Source: Aquatica leii (Eukaryota; Arthropoda; Insecta; Coleoptera; Lampyridae). From it: 64,000 bases of DNA. Below, in pieces: positions 22,956 to 33,023 of this stretch. Position 1 is the first letter of the stretch. Each line of letters starts with the position of its first letter. The stretch is from NCBI GenBank assembly GCA_035610365.1, contig CM069432.1:264489177-264553176 (forward strand). The letters run 5' to 3'. The notes under the pieces are model-generated. The model was not told where the DNA came from and made no database searches. It was given only the letters and a program-made list of their open reading frames with translations. The translations under genes were made by a program, and so were the position numbers.

Positions 22956-24630
22956 ATGCCACGCGAGTGTAAAAATCATCCCGATAGCTTCTGTTATGTC
23001 TGCGGGGAATTAACTTTAAAAGCGCAACGAAAACTCCTTTCTCCGCTTATTAAAACAGCTTATAAATTGTACTTTGATTGTCAAGTTGGCGACCAGGACA
23101 AGACTTGGGCTCTATCAGTTTGCTGTACGACTTGTTACAGTAGTTTGAGCAAATGGCTCAAAGGTACCCGTAAATCAATGCTGTGCCCATGGTTTGGCGT
23201 GAACCTCGCTGTCATCTTACAGATTGTTAGTTTTGTATGACTTCCACCGTCGGGTTTTCGAGCAAAAATAAGCATACAATTCAGTATCCCAATATCCCGT
23301 CAGCTCTAAGACCTGTTCCTCATAACGATACTTTGCCAATCCCAGAGCCCCCAAACACTTATACTCTAGAGCCGGAAATTGATTTAAAAGACTCTGAGCC
23401 ACAACCTGGGGCTTCAAATGATACGTTCAATGATGATGAAAAGTATTCCGCAGATTTAGTTTCTCGGCAACCTCACTTCCTCACTCAATCGGAATTAAAT
23501 GATCTTGTCAGGGATTTGCAGTTACCCAAGACTAAATCTCAGCTCCTAGGATCGCGACTTCAACAGTGGAATCTCTTAGAAAAGGGAGTAAAAATATCTT
23601 CTTACAGGACCAGACAAGCAACCCTGAAATGTCTTTTCTCAGAAGATAAAGGTTTAGTGTTCTGCCCTAATGCAAATTTATTGATGACAGAGCTACAGAT
23701 GCCATGTGACCCAGACAAATGGAGACTGTTTATAGACTCGTCAAAAACAAGCTTAAAAGTTGTCCTGTTGGCAAATGGGAATGACTTCCCATCAGTTCCA
23801 GTTGCATACTCTGTTGATATGAAGGAAACGTACGAAAACATCTTCAGAATCCTTGATAAAATTAGTTATCATGATTATAAGTGGAAACTTTGCGCTGACT
23901 TAAAAGTTGTTGCTCTACTCACGGGCCTGCAATCAGGATTCACAAAATATTGCTGCTTCCTTTGTGAATGAGATAGCCGAGCCCGAGATAAACACTACAT
24001 CGTACGGGACTGGCCTCTGCGAGAAAATCTTATTCCTGGTCAGAAAAATGTCGCCCACAATCCTTTGGTTCCGAAGGAAAATATTTACTTACCACCTTTA
24101 CACATCAAACTTGGATTGATCAAGCAGTTTGTGAAAGCAGTGGACAAGACAGGTGGCGCATTTCAATTTTTGAAAACTAAATTTCCTCGTCTTAGCGAAG
24201 CTAAAATCAAAGAAGGCGTTTTTGTTGGTCCCCAGATTAGACAACTCTTTCAAGATTCGACGTTTATTGAACACCTAAATCGAAAAGAAAAACGAGCTTG
24301 GCTTGCATTTCAAAAGGTTTGTAAAAACTTCCTGGGTAACCACAAAAGTGAAGATTATGTCGCTAACGCGAGGAACTGCTTTTAGCGTACAAAGACATAG
24401 GATGTAACATGTCTCTTAAAGTTCACTTTCTTCACCCGCATCTGGACTTTTTTCCTGAAAATTTAGGAGCAGTCTCGGATGAACACGGGGAACGGTTCCA
24501 TCAAGATATCGCTAAGCTGGAGAAGAGATGTTTAGGAAAGTGGAATGCAAGCATGTTGGCGGAGTACTGCTGGTTTTTGAAACGAGAGAGATGTACCTCA
24601 AGGTATAAAAGGAAAGCAAGCACCAAGTAA
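22956..24630 (+). pseudogene. Uncharacterised cysteine-rich protein, putative transposase, four lesions
   Basis: ATG at 22956 (MPRECKN). The N-terminus is zinc-finger-like: CYVCGE, then CCTTC, then a third pair (DC.FC) around 23215. A frameshift near 23180, a TAG near 23220, a TGA at 23969-23971 and a frameshift near 24373 break one otherwise continuous protein of about 550 residues. Conserved blocks in order: PNIPSALRPVPH, SELNDLVRDLQLP, WRLFIDSSKTSLKVVLLANG, CADLKVVALLTGLQSGFTKY, NIYLPPLHIKLGLIKQFVKA and GAVSDEHGERFHQD. I recall this protein as a very abundant unnamed family in arthropods. The order of IDSSK, ADLK and DEHGERFHQ resembles an RNase H-like D-D-E triad; that is inference. Confidence 0.75.
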
Positions 24631-24734
24631 CGATGAATATCTTTTTATTTATTACTGTTTATAGCTAAAATAGTTCTTTTTCCCATTTAAATTAAATTCA
24701 TGTTCATATATTTATTATCAGAATAATTATTATA

Positions 24735-24746
24735 ATTATTATTATC
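24735..24746. repeat. Left 12-bp target duplication of PLE dimer 2
   Basis: ATTATTATTATC, matched exactly at 26973-26984. Low complexity lowers its weight. Confidence 0.6.
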
Positions 24747-24774
24747 AACATTAGAATGTCTTCCGGGTTTGGGC

Positions 24775-24837
24775 CGTGTCATAGTTGCAACCGAAGCTGC
24801 CAACGTTTCGCCCACTTTCGTAAGGGGCTTCATCAGG
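24775..24837 (-). ncRNA. Hammerhead-ribozyme-like core in PLE tail (dimer 2)
   Basis: Same minus-strand order as at 11354-11416: CTGATGA, a GCCC/GGGC stem, GAAAC, a TTCG-capped stem, TATGAC. No clear stem I. Confidence 0.45.
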
Positions 24838-25060
24838 GCGTGAGATAAATCGCAAAACTCAAACAAGCAATCGAAATCTAACTAAGAACTTCTCAAAAGT
24901 TAGGTTATCCACTTGTAAAACAAGCCATAACCTAAACTATGAAAAGGTAAGAAAGAAAACGATAACCTGAAAAAGCAAACGAAAATCTAACAAAGAACCA
25001 CTACCGAGTTAGGTAATCAACTTGTGAACCAAGCCAGATTCTAAACTCCGTAGAAGTGAC

Positions 25061-26914
25061 TTAAGAAGAAATGGTCTCCGTATTTAAAGGAAAAGGATCG
25101 TCACGGATGATCAAGCTCGACCCTGATTGGGTTGCGGTTGCTAGGGGGCGTGTTTTTGATAAATGACTAATAACCGGGAACCAAAGAGGGGATAGTTCGA
25201 AACCATGATCGCGATTGAAGTTATTGGGGTGTTTGATGATTTCTATGCTTTCTCGGAATTTCCTGTTGAAAAAGAATGGAGATTTGGCAATCAACGAAAC
25301 ATTATCAAAATCTATCTTGTGACCTGTAGTAAAATGATGTTCAGCGACCGCAGACTTGGAAGTATACCTTTTTCTTATACAACGATCATGTTCTGAAATG
25401 CGAGTAATGACGGAACGACCGGTTTCACCAATGTAGACTAAACCACAAGAACAGGGAATTTGGTATACACCTTGAGATGAAAGTGTAGGAAATTTGTCTT
25501 TGGGAGAAGGAAGAATCTGAGAGATTTTGCCTGTCGAGTTGAATATGGGTTTAATACCATTCTTACGAAGGAGTTTCCCTATTTGATCTGTAACCTTGTG
25601 AATGTAGGGTAAGAAGGCCAATTTCGGGTTGGATTCGGGAGTAGAAATGTCCTTAGGTAATCGAGTACGTGGATGTAAACGACGATTAATAACTCTATGA
25701 ATATCTCGCTTTACATAACCATTGTCCACTAAGGTTCTAGTAAGATGACGGAGTTCTGAGTCTAGATTCTCAGGTTGACAAATAGAAAAGGCACGATGGA
25801 CCAAAGATTCAATAACAGAACGTTTCTGTGCAGGATGATGATGAGACGAAGCATGAAGGTATCTGTCCGTATGGGTGGGTTTTCGATAAACAGAATGGCC
25901 TAGAAGTCCGTCGGGCTTACGAGTCACAAGAACGTCAAGAAATGGAAGAGAACCATTACTTTCGATTTCCATAGTAAATTTGATATCTAAGTGTTGATTG
26001 TTAAGATGATCAAGAAATTTAGACAATTCAAGATGACCATGAGACCAAACAATAAACGTGTCGTCAACATATCTAAACCACACTTTAGGTTTTAATATTG
26101 ATGATTCCAAAGCAACCGTTTCAAAGGATTCCATAAAAATGTTAGCTACAACAGGTGATAAAGGAGAACCCATAGCAGCACCAGAAACTTGTTCGTAAAA
26201 CTTATTATCAAATTGGAAGTAAGTAGAGGATAGACACTTTTCAATAAGAGGAACCAAACTCAAATCCTTGCCATGTTGAGACAGAATCTGTTTGATGATA
26301 ATAAGCGAATCCTTAATAGGAACTTTAGTAAAAAGTGAAGTAACATCAAAGCTCACGAGAAGATCTTGGGGGTCAAGTTTTATAGTTTCTAGACGTTGAA
26401 TAAAATGCTGGGAGTTGAGGATATGTGAAGAGGTTTTACCTGTAAACTCGGAAAGAATGTTGGACAAGAACTTGGCTAGCTTGTAAGTAGGAGATTGGAT
26501 AGTACTAACGATAGGTCGAAAAGGAATACCTTGTTTGTGAATTTTGGGAAGTCCGTATAGACGAGGTGGTTTAGAATCTGATGGGGTAAGTCGACGTTTA
26601 GTTTCAGGAGGTAGATTGGAAGATTTGATGATTTGGCTAACCTCGCGTTCAATCCTCGAAGTGGGGTTATGGGTTAGAAGAGCGTAAGTTTCCTCAGACA
26701 AAATAGAATTGATTTTCGTAACATAATCAATATGGTTCAAAACTACAGTGGCGTTGCCTTTGTCGGCTGAAAGAACAGTAATATCAGAGTTCTTACGAAG
26801 ACTTTTTAGAGCTGACTCTTCCGACTTAGAAATGTTGGATTTAGGAATTTTAGATGATTCAAGGATTTTGCCAGTGTTAATACGAATGGGATCTGCAACT
26901 ATGACACGGCCCAA
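25061..26914 (-). CDS. PLE reverse transcriptase with GIY-YIG nuclease, 5'-truncated but open
   Basis: An uninterrupted minus-strand frame of 617 codons, the best-preserved PLE gene in the window. The first few codons come from the inverted tail at the dimer junction; true homology starts at PIRINTGKILESS. RT motifs: VSFDVTSLFTKVP (about residue 190), GAAMGSPLSPVVANIFME, FRYVDDTFIVW. The nuclease begins GVYQIPCSCGLVYIGETGRS (about residue 490), and the protein ends at NTETISS like the left arm of dimer 1. About 110 N-terminal residues present at 13150 are missing, so full function is unlikely although the catalytic boxes look intact. Confidence 0.9.
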   Translation of the reverse strand: MGRVIVADPIRINTGKILESSKIPKSNISKSEESALKSLRKNSDITVLSADKGNATVVLNHIDYVTKINSILSEETYALLTHNPTSRIEREVSQIIKSSNLPPETKRRLTPSDSKPPRLYGLPKIHKQGIPFRPIVSTIQSPTYKLAKFLSNILSEFTGKTSSHILNSQHFIQRLETIKLDPQDLLVSFDVTSLFTKVPIKDSLIIIKQILSQHGKDLSLVPLIEKCLSSTYFQFDNKFYEQVSGAAMGSPLSPVVANIFMESFETVALESSILKPKVWFRYVDDTFIVWSHGHLELSKFLDHLNNQHLDIKFTMEIESNGSLPFLDVLVTRKPDGLLGHSVYRKPTHTDRYLHASSHHHPAQKRSVIESLVHRAFSICQPENLDSELRHLTRTLVDNGYVKRDIHRVINRRLHPRTRLPKDISTPESNPKLAFLPYIHKVTDQIGKLLRKNGIKPIFNSTGKISQILPSPKDKFPTLSSQGVYQIPCSCGLVYIGETGRSVITRISEHDRCIRKRYTSKSAVAEHHFTTGHKIDFDNVSLIAKSPFFFNRKFRESIEIIKHPNNFNRDHGFELSPLWFPVISHLSKTRPLATATQSGSSLIIRDDPFPLNTETISS

Positions 26915-27038
26915 ACCCGGAAGACATTCTAATGTTAGTATAGATTCCGGCCGTGGAAGCCTTCGCTATTACATTATTATTATCGTTCGATAAATAAATT
27001 ATAATTAATTTATCGAAAAGTGATAAAATTAGAGATTT

Positions 27039-27136
27039 GGGGCTCCCTAGAAAATGGTGGGTGATGGAAAAAAACGGAAGACATATTTGGATTCAGGACG
27101 TCATTTTACATATGAATCACCCGGAATAGTGTCAGG
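27039..27136. repeat. Right terminal inverted repeat of the MPREC-type element
   Basis: Inverted partner of 22377-22473. Confidence 0.75.
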
Positions 27137-27190
27137 GCTCGATAAAAAATAATTTTTTGCAGATCAGTGTTATAGGAAACCAGTAGGAAA

Positions 27191-28871
27191 ACGTTTTCTG
27201 AAAGTACACCTGAATCTTGGTAAGTCAATTTTGTATTTTAACTATTCCTTGTCGCTACGGTGCTGCTCATAAATCATATTTACTAATCGTGTGGAAACAT
27301 TTAAAATGATTTGCTTCTTATTACTATTACTCAATTAGTTTAAGTTAAATTGCTATCGCATGCTGATTAATGTAATTTACTTACAAAGATTTTTGTATGT
27401 CTTGGTTGCTACACTTATGATTAAGTGTCTTGTTAGTTGCCGATTTTTCTGATGTTCAATGTTCAGCAAAAAGATATCTGGCGCCCATTAAAATAAAATC
27501 ACTTAAACCCTCCCTTTCTCCGACAGGTATTGTTTCAATCCTATAGCGAGTTGGCCGTGCAGGGTTCGTAAATTACTACAAGCTCGTAACAGGGTCGTTA
27601 TTTTTCTGCGACTATTGACTAAACGCCATTATCATTTAACAAATTATTTTAATATTAAAATGTGGTTTAGCAGTGGTTTTAGTGTTTGTTAGCTTTTCTC
27701 TCAATAAATTAAATTAAATCGTAGGTAGCTTTAATAAAAAAACTGTTTTATTTATTTTGATTACATTAACGATTGCGTAACGTAAATAGTACAAAATTAA
27801 TTAAAAAAAAACTATATTGCGCTATGCAAACTAACTTTGTGTATTTACTTTTATTGTTAATACAACATTTATGCAAGTAGTTTTAAATAGGGCAAAGACG
27901 TATTTGTGCAAAGAAAACATATGAAAACGCCGGTAGCGGCAGCTTACATAGGAAATATGTTTTCGTAAAAGTTTTTAATAAAATTGGTATTATACAACTT
28001 CTGACGATTTTGCATTATTAAACCCAGATAAAAAGGGAGGCAACGATAAAGCAGTTATATAAATTAAATTGTATTACTGTTACGAATTGAGGTTGCGACC
28101 CCATAAATAATACATTCATACGCAGCCGTTAATGTGCTTAAACAATACTTGTACCTACTCTAAACGTTAATAATTAATAGTAGCTGATGGTTGATTTGAA
28201 AATTATAACAAATTTTCGTAGAACAGTGGAGATTTGAAAACCTTGTTCGCTAAAAAGTATTAATATATTTATAATTTAATAATTTTTGATTATTGATTTT
28301 TTGCATACAAGGCGTAGTCAGAAAATATATTTTTAGTTTTTTCGGGATTTACGTTGAGTATCTAACGATGTTTTCTATAATGTGATCCTTTTTTTTCAAT
28401 ATCGGGATTTTTTATTCAGAGAAAGTGTAGAGAAAGAATTATTTTGCATAAAATAGATGTTTTCAATCCGTTTATACTTAAAAAGCGCTAAACTAAAAAA
28501 ATTTTTGTTAAAAAAAAGATTAAAATTTAGGAAGGAATGATAATTAAAAAACGCATTTTTCAACTTGTTGTAGTGCTTAGAATAAGCCTATTATTATTTT
28601 ATTAATTCCAACACGAGTTGATTAGTTTTTTATTATAATATTTTGGTAAAGATTTAATAACAGATTTTCTTAGTCCAATGCAAAAATAACCTAAAAAACT
28701 GACCTGGGTACCACGCGACTTTCCTATCAGGAATGATAAAGGAATGTCTACATATTTTTTTTAAGGTTATGTTGTCATAAATCCACTTTGAAGTGATATG
28801 TACACGTTTGTATTGACTTCCTAGCATGCTATCATTTTTTTTTAATTTTTTCTCTTCGATTCCAGTAAATA
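27191..28871. other. AT-rich spacer with a Gypsy relic
   Basis: The only recognised piece is the segment at about 27478-27605. On the minus strand it matches the gag motif of 10440-10530 and 46046-46100 (GGCCGTGCAGGGTTCGTAA on the plus strand) and ends in TCTGGCGCCC, a primer-binding-site-like string. No gene is seen elsewhere. Confidence 0.5.
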
Positions 28872-28873
28872 TA

Positions 28874-30793
28874 CAGTGTGTCCGAAAAGTATGGAATATA
28901 TTATACAGGTCGATAAATATGCACTTTACACGAAAAAGTTGTAAATAAAAGTTGTTTATCACTTAGTTATCTACCACCTGGGAGATATCAATTAAAATTT
29001 TTGCTGTAAACAAAATCGCAACGAATAACACTTACATTTTTTTAAATGGCAAGGCACGTCTTTATTATACTCATTTGAAAGAGTCTTTTTTTCTCTTTTC
29101 AACCATATGAAACTTGAATACCTTTACATCAAAAAATTTTCAAGAAAAACAAGGACATGTCTAACAAATTTATTTTACTGAGCAGTATTAATCAGGTACG
29201 TAATATGTAGCATTGAAACAATTGAATGCACTGTCACAATAGCAAATATTAAACTTTAAATACCTTTACATAAAATTGTTATAACAAAAAAATGTATTTA
29301 AATTAAACTTACAATAAATGTTCAAAATGTAAACCATTCATAATTTGACAGTGGTAAATTCGATTTTTAAAACCATCGATTGCTTTTGAAATCATATCTC
29401 GAGTTATAGCTCTTGTCTCAACTCTAATGCGATTTTTCAAATCTTTAACATTATCAGGTCTATTTACATAAATTTTGTTTTTAATATAGCCCCAAAGAAA
29501 AAAATCTAGTGGACTTAAATCCGGCGAGCGAGCAGGCAATTCTATCGTACCTCTTCTGCCTATCCATGTATTTTGAAAAGTATTATTAAGAAAGTGGCGG
29601 ACATTAATTCCAAAATGTGGAGGTGCCCCGTCTTGTTGAAACCATATTCTGTTATGAGGTATATCTGGATCTACTTCATGTGGAAATAACTCGGCCAAAG
29701 CAGGAACTAACTCAAATCTTAAGAAATCGAGATAAATATTCGCCGTTAAACTACCTTCAAAAAAATATGGCTCAAAAATTTGACTTCCAATCATTCCTAC
29801 CCAGACGTTGACTTTCTGTTGGTATTGGGTGTGTCCTTCTAGATACCAGTGAGGATTTTGTGAAGACCAGCAACGTGTGTTTTGTTTGTTATTTGTGCCG
29901 TTTAAACAAAACGTGGCCTCATGTAAAAAGGATATTTTTATGAAAATGTGCATCTCGTTCAAGTTTGTTTGTTATTGTTTCACAAAACTCCAGCCTTCTG
30001 TCCAAATCGTCTTCAAATAATTCTTGAACTACACAAGCTTTATAAGGATAAAATTTTTCTTTTTTTAAAACGTCATGTACAGCCGATTTATTCAAATTAT
30101 GGTCTCTAGCAATTTGCCGAACAGAAATTTGTGGATTTTCCTCAACAGACAAGAACACATTTTCTCGTTCCACATTACTTAATGACAAAGGTCTACAAGT
30201 TCTGCTCGCATCTTTCACCGAACCTGTCTCTTGAAATTTCCGCCAAATTTTGCTTACCGTGGACTGCGAAATGTTTAATTCTGGATGCAAGTTATTAAAT
30301 AAATTACATACTTCGTCTTGGGTTCTTCTTCTATCTCCATATCCCAGAATCATTAAAATTTCAATTCTATGTTTCTCAGATAATTGAGCCATATTTCAAG
30401 CACTAACAAATAGCAAAGTGTGACAGTGTTCTAAAGTGCATTCAATTGTTTCAATGCTACATATTACGTACCTGATTAATACTGCTCAGTAAAATAAATT
30501 TGTTAGACATGTCCTTGTTTTTCTTGAAAATTTTTTGATGTAAAGGTATTCAAGTTTCATATGGTTGAAAAGAGAAAAAAAGACTCTATCAAATGAGTAT
30601 AATAAAGACGTGCCTTGCCATTTAAAAAAATGTAAGTGTTATTCGTTGCGATTTTGTTTACAGCAAAAATTTTAATTGATATCTCCCAGGTGGTAGATAA
30701 CTAAGTGATAAACAACTTTTATTTACAACTTTTTCGTGTAAAGTGCATATTTATCGACCTGTATAATATATTCCATACTTTTCGGACACACTG
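28874..30793 (-). mobile_element. DD41D mariner-like element, copy 2
   Basis: A 1.92-kb sister of 6068-7967 in reverse orientation, with TA on both sides (28872-28873 and 30794-30795) and the same ends. The long terminal repeats of about 360-370 bp are preserved. It sits directly beside the 14-bp duplication of PLE dimer 3. Confidence 0.93.
29309..30392 (-). pseudogene. Mariner (DD41D) transposase, 2-base deletion at the first catalytic aspartate
   Basis: Starts at 30392 (MAQLSEKHR) and ends at 29309, 1084 bases against 1086 in copy 1. The two missing bases fall at about 29920-29930, within the FTDEATF box, shifting the frame and removing the first catalytic aspartate. Downstream the sequence is clean (QQDGAPPH, SPDLSPLDFFLWG) and has sense codons at both stop positions of copy 1. 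Each copy is therefore dead by different, independent lesions. Confidence 0.92.
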
Positions 30794-30807
30794 TATAACC
30801 AAAATAT
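30794..30807. repeat. Left 14-bp target duplication of PLE dimer 3
   Basis: TATAACCAAAATAT, repeated exactly at 32437-32450. Confidence 0.75.
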
Positions 30808-31222
30808 TAAAGTTTATTTTTTCCATTAATTCTTTAACTCAAAATGGGTTTATTATATTATATTATTTTATTTTTTATTTTTATAAATTCTCAAAACCTT
30901 CCCAGTATTTTAATAAACGCTACATGTTTCGACTAATGTCATCTTCAGGCGTATACTATAAAATAAAAAATATAAAATCGAATCTTCAACTTCAAATATT
31001 ACATAAACTTTAAAAAAATAATAATTATCGAAATCTGAAAAATAATATAAATTAAAAAATCAAAAAGTTATAAAAATAAATAAACTTACCAACATATATT
31101 AATCAAATTAAATATAGTTAAATATTTGAAGTTTGACAAATTTCAAAAATTTGAACAACACAAAATTAGCTTAATAATAGAAAATCCTAGGATACAACAA
31201 AATAATATAATAATGGAAATAA

Positions 31223-31714
31223 TCAAACAAAAACTAATTTAGAAAAAGTATTATTAAAGTTAACACTTTCGGTTAAGGATAATTCACGATTGGAATTGTA
31301 ATTTTTAATAATTTCTTTTATTTCTAAAAAAATTAGTCTCAAACCTTTATTACAAATGTGTAAAATTTCAAAATCTTTTTTAGAATTGAATGAATGATGA
31401 GAATTTGGTATATGATTAGCAAATGATGATTTAAATGAAATGTTATTATTTTTAATACAAGATAGGTGTTCAGCAATTCTAATAAAAAACTTTCGACCTG
31501 TCTGTCCTATATAAAATGCCTTGCAACCACCACATTTTAATTTATAAACGCCGGATTTGTCTAAAATATTAATTTTATCTTTAGTATTAACAAATAAAAA
31601 TTTAGTATTATTATTCGACGAAAAAGAAATGTTAATGCCGAAATGTTTTAAAAGATTTTGAAATCGAAATGAAGATGGGCCTACATAAATTAAAATGTGG
31701 TGGTTGCAAGGCAT
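31223..31714 (-). pseudogene. PLE family 2 GIY-YIG nuclease fragment, left arm
   Basis: The 163-codon minus-strand frame includes GVYKLKCGGCKAFYIGQTGR, the GIY-YIG start, and the histidine-containing AEHLSCIKNN that follows it. Upstream RT sequence is missing because the copy is truncated at the dimer junction. The first codons cross the junction and are not native. Confidence 0.8.
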
Positions 31715-31980
31715 TTTATATAGGACAAACAGGTCGAAAGTTTTTTATTAGAATTGCTGAACACCTATCTTGTATTAAAAATAATAACATTTCATTTAAA
31801 TCATCACTTGCTAATCATATACTAAATTCTCATCATACATTCAATTCTAAAAAAAGATTTTGAAATTTTACACATTTGTAATAAAGGTTTGAGACTAAGT
31901 TTTTTAGAAATAAAAGAAATTATTAAAAATTACAATTCCAATCGTGATTATCTCGAAACGAAGTTGTTAACTTTAATAAT
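31685..31980 (+). pseudogene. PLE family 2 GIY-YIG nuclease fragment, right arm
   Basis: The plus-strand frame 31669-31863 repeats KLKCGGCKAFYIGQTGR of the left arm, then is shifted by an extra A in the A run near 31852-31858, and homology continues to about 31980. The copy starts inside the nuclease domain. Confidence 0.78.
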
Positions 31981-32436
31981 AATTTACTTTTTCTAAATTA
32001 GTTTTTGTTTGATTATTTCCATTATTTTATTATTTTGTTGTATCCTAGGATTTTATATTATTAAGCTAATTTTGTGTTGTTTAAATTTTTGAAATTTGTC
32101 AAACTTCAAATATTTAACTATATTTAATTTGATTAATATATGTTGGTAAGTTTATTTATTTTTATCGTTTTTCGATTTTTTAATTTATATTATTTTTCAG
32201 ATTTCTATAATTATTATTTTTTTAAAGTTAATGTAATATTTGAAGTTTGATTTTTTAATTCTAATGTAGTAAGTTTATATTTAAATAAGATTCGATTTTA
32301 TATTTTTTATTTTATAGTATACGCCTGAAGATGACATTAGTCGAACCATGTAGCGTTTATTAAAATATTAAAATAAAAAATTAAAATAAAATAATGGGAA
32401 GGTTTTGAGAATTTATAAAAATAAAAAATAAAATAA

Positions 32437-32450
32437 TATAACCAAAATAT
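32437..32450. repeat. Right 14-bp target duplication of PLE dimer 3
   Basis: Exact copy of 30794-30807. Confidence 0.75.
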
Positions 32451-33015
32451 GGCAAATTAAGCTTATGTTGTCATATTGACTAACCCCTATATTTGTGCGC
32501 CTCGATATTGCTTTCCCCTTTAGTAAATCAGTAAAAATTATTATTTTTAACGTATCGTTTTTTCCTTCAAGATATAGGAATTTTTTTCTAAAAGAATCGT
32601 CGCAGGCAAGATTCGGACATTTGTGAATTCATTTTAAATTAGAAATTAAATATCTAATAAACTGTTTATGTTAGAATTTTTTTTTATTTTCATAAATTTG
32701 TTACTCTGGTTTACTCGTAACGAAAAAAGAAGGTGGCGGCTAACACAGTTGTTCTCGGAGATGGGGTCGCAGGCTTCGTAATGCACGATTACAAACTAAT
32801 TTAAAAAATGCGCCAAAACGATGAAAGACTAAATTAAAATCTACCCGCAGCTGAAAAAGAACAAATCACACAACAGAACACATAACAAGTTACGCCCTCA
32901 ACTGGGCAACACGTCGCGTCGTACAGCAAAGTAACCTAATCGGTCTAACTTTAACACTTATAGAAGGAGTGACTTTAAATTCTTAAATTAAATTACAAGA
33001 GTACGAAAATTGATG
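32451..33015. other. Spacer without recognised features
   Basis: No coding signal or repeat structure was recognised between the PLE dimer and the hAT element. Confidence 0.45.
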
Positions 33016-33023
33016 GTCTAGAG

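Larger units (their letters stand above)
24747..26972. mobile_element. Penelope-like element dimer 2, nested, head to head
   Basis: A minus-strand PLE copy (24747 to about 26893) is joined at its truncated 5' end to about 80 bp of plus-strand PLE tail (from CAACTATGACACGGCCC at about 26897 to CGCTATTAC). The pair lies inside the MPREC-type element and is flanked by a 12-bp duplication. The tail contains the hammerhead-like core again (CTGATGA complement at 24830-24836). Confidence 0.88.
22340..27190. mobile_element. Terminal-inverted-repeat element carrying an uncharacterised MPREC-type protein
   Basis: The 22377-22473 segment and 27039-27136 are inverted copies of each other at roughly 80 per cent over about 97 bp, by eye. 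They share TATGTAAAATGAC, TCCTGAATCCAAA and CCATCACCCACC. Weaker similarity extends outwards (ACTGGTCTGCA at about 22355 and its complement at about 27158-27168). Between them lie the broken 22956-24630 gene and a nested PLE dimer (24747-26972). Without the PLE the element is about 2.6 kb. This is the structure of a cut-and-paste DNA transposon. Target duplications could not be read because the outer ends are blurred. Confidence 0.65.
30808..32436. mobile_element. Penelope-like element dimer of a second family, head to head
   Basis: The left arm (30808 to about 31685) reads on the minus strand and the right arm (about 31685-32436) on the plus strand. The arms are near-identical inverted copies that meet inside the nuclease region. 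Both tails carry CGCCTGAAGATGACATTAG next to CGAAAC or CGAACC, a degenerate form of the hammerhead-like core. The 14-bp duplication lies outside the dimer. Only the C-terminal part of the PLE protein is present. Confidence 0.85.
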
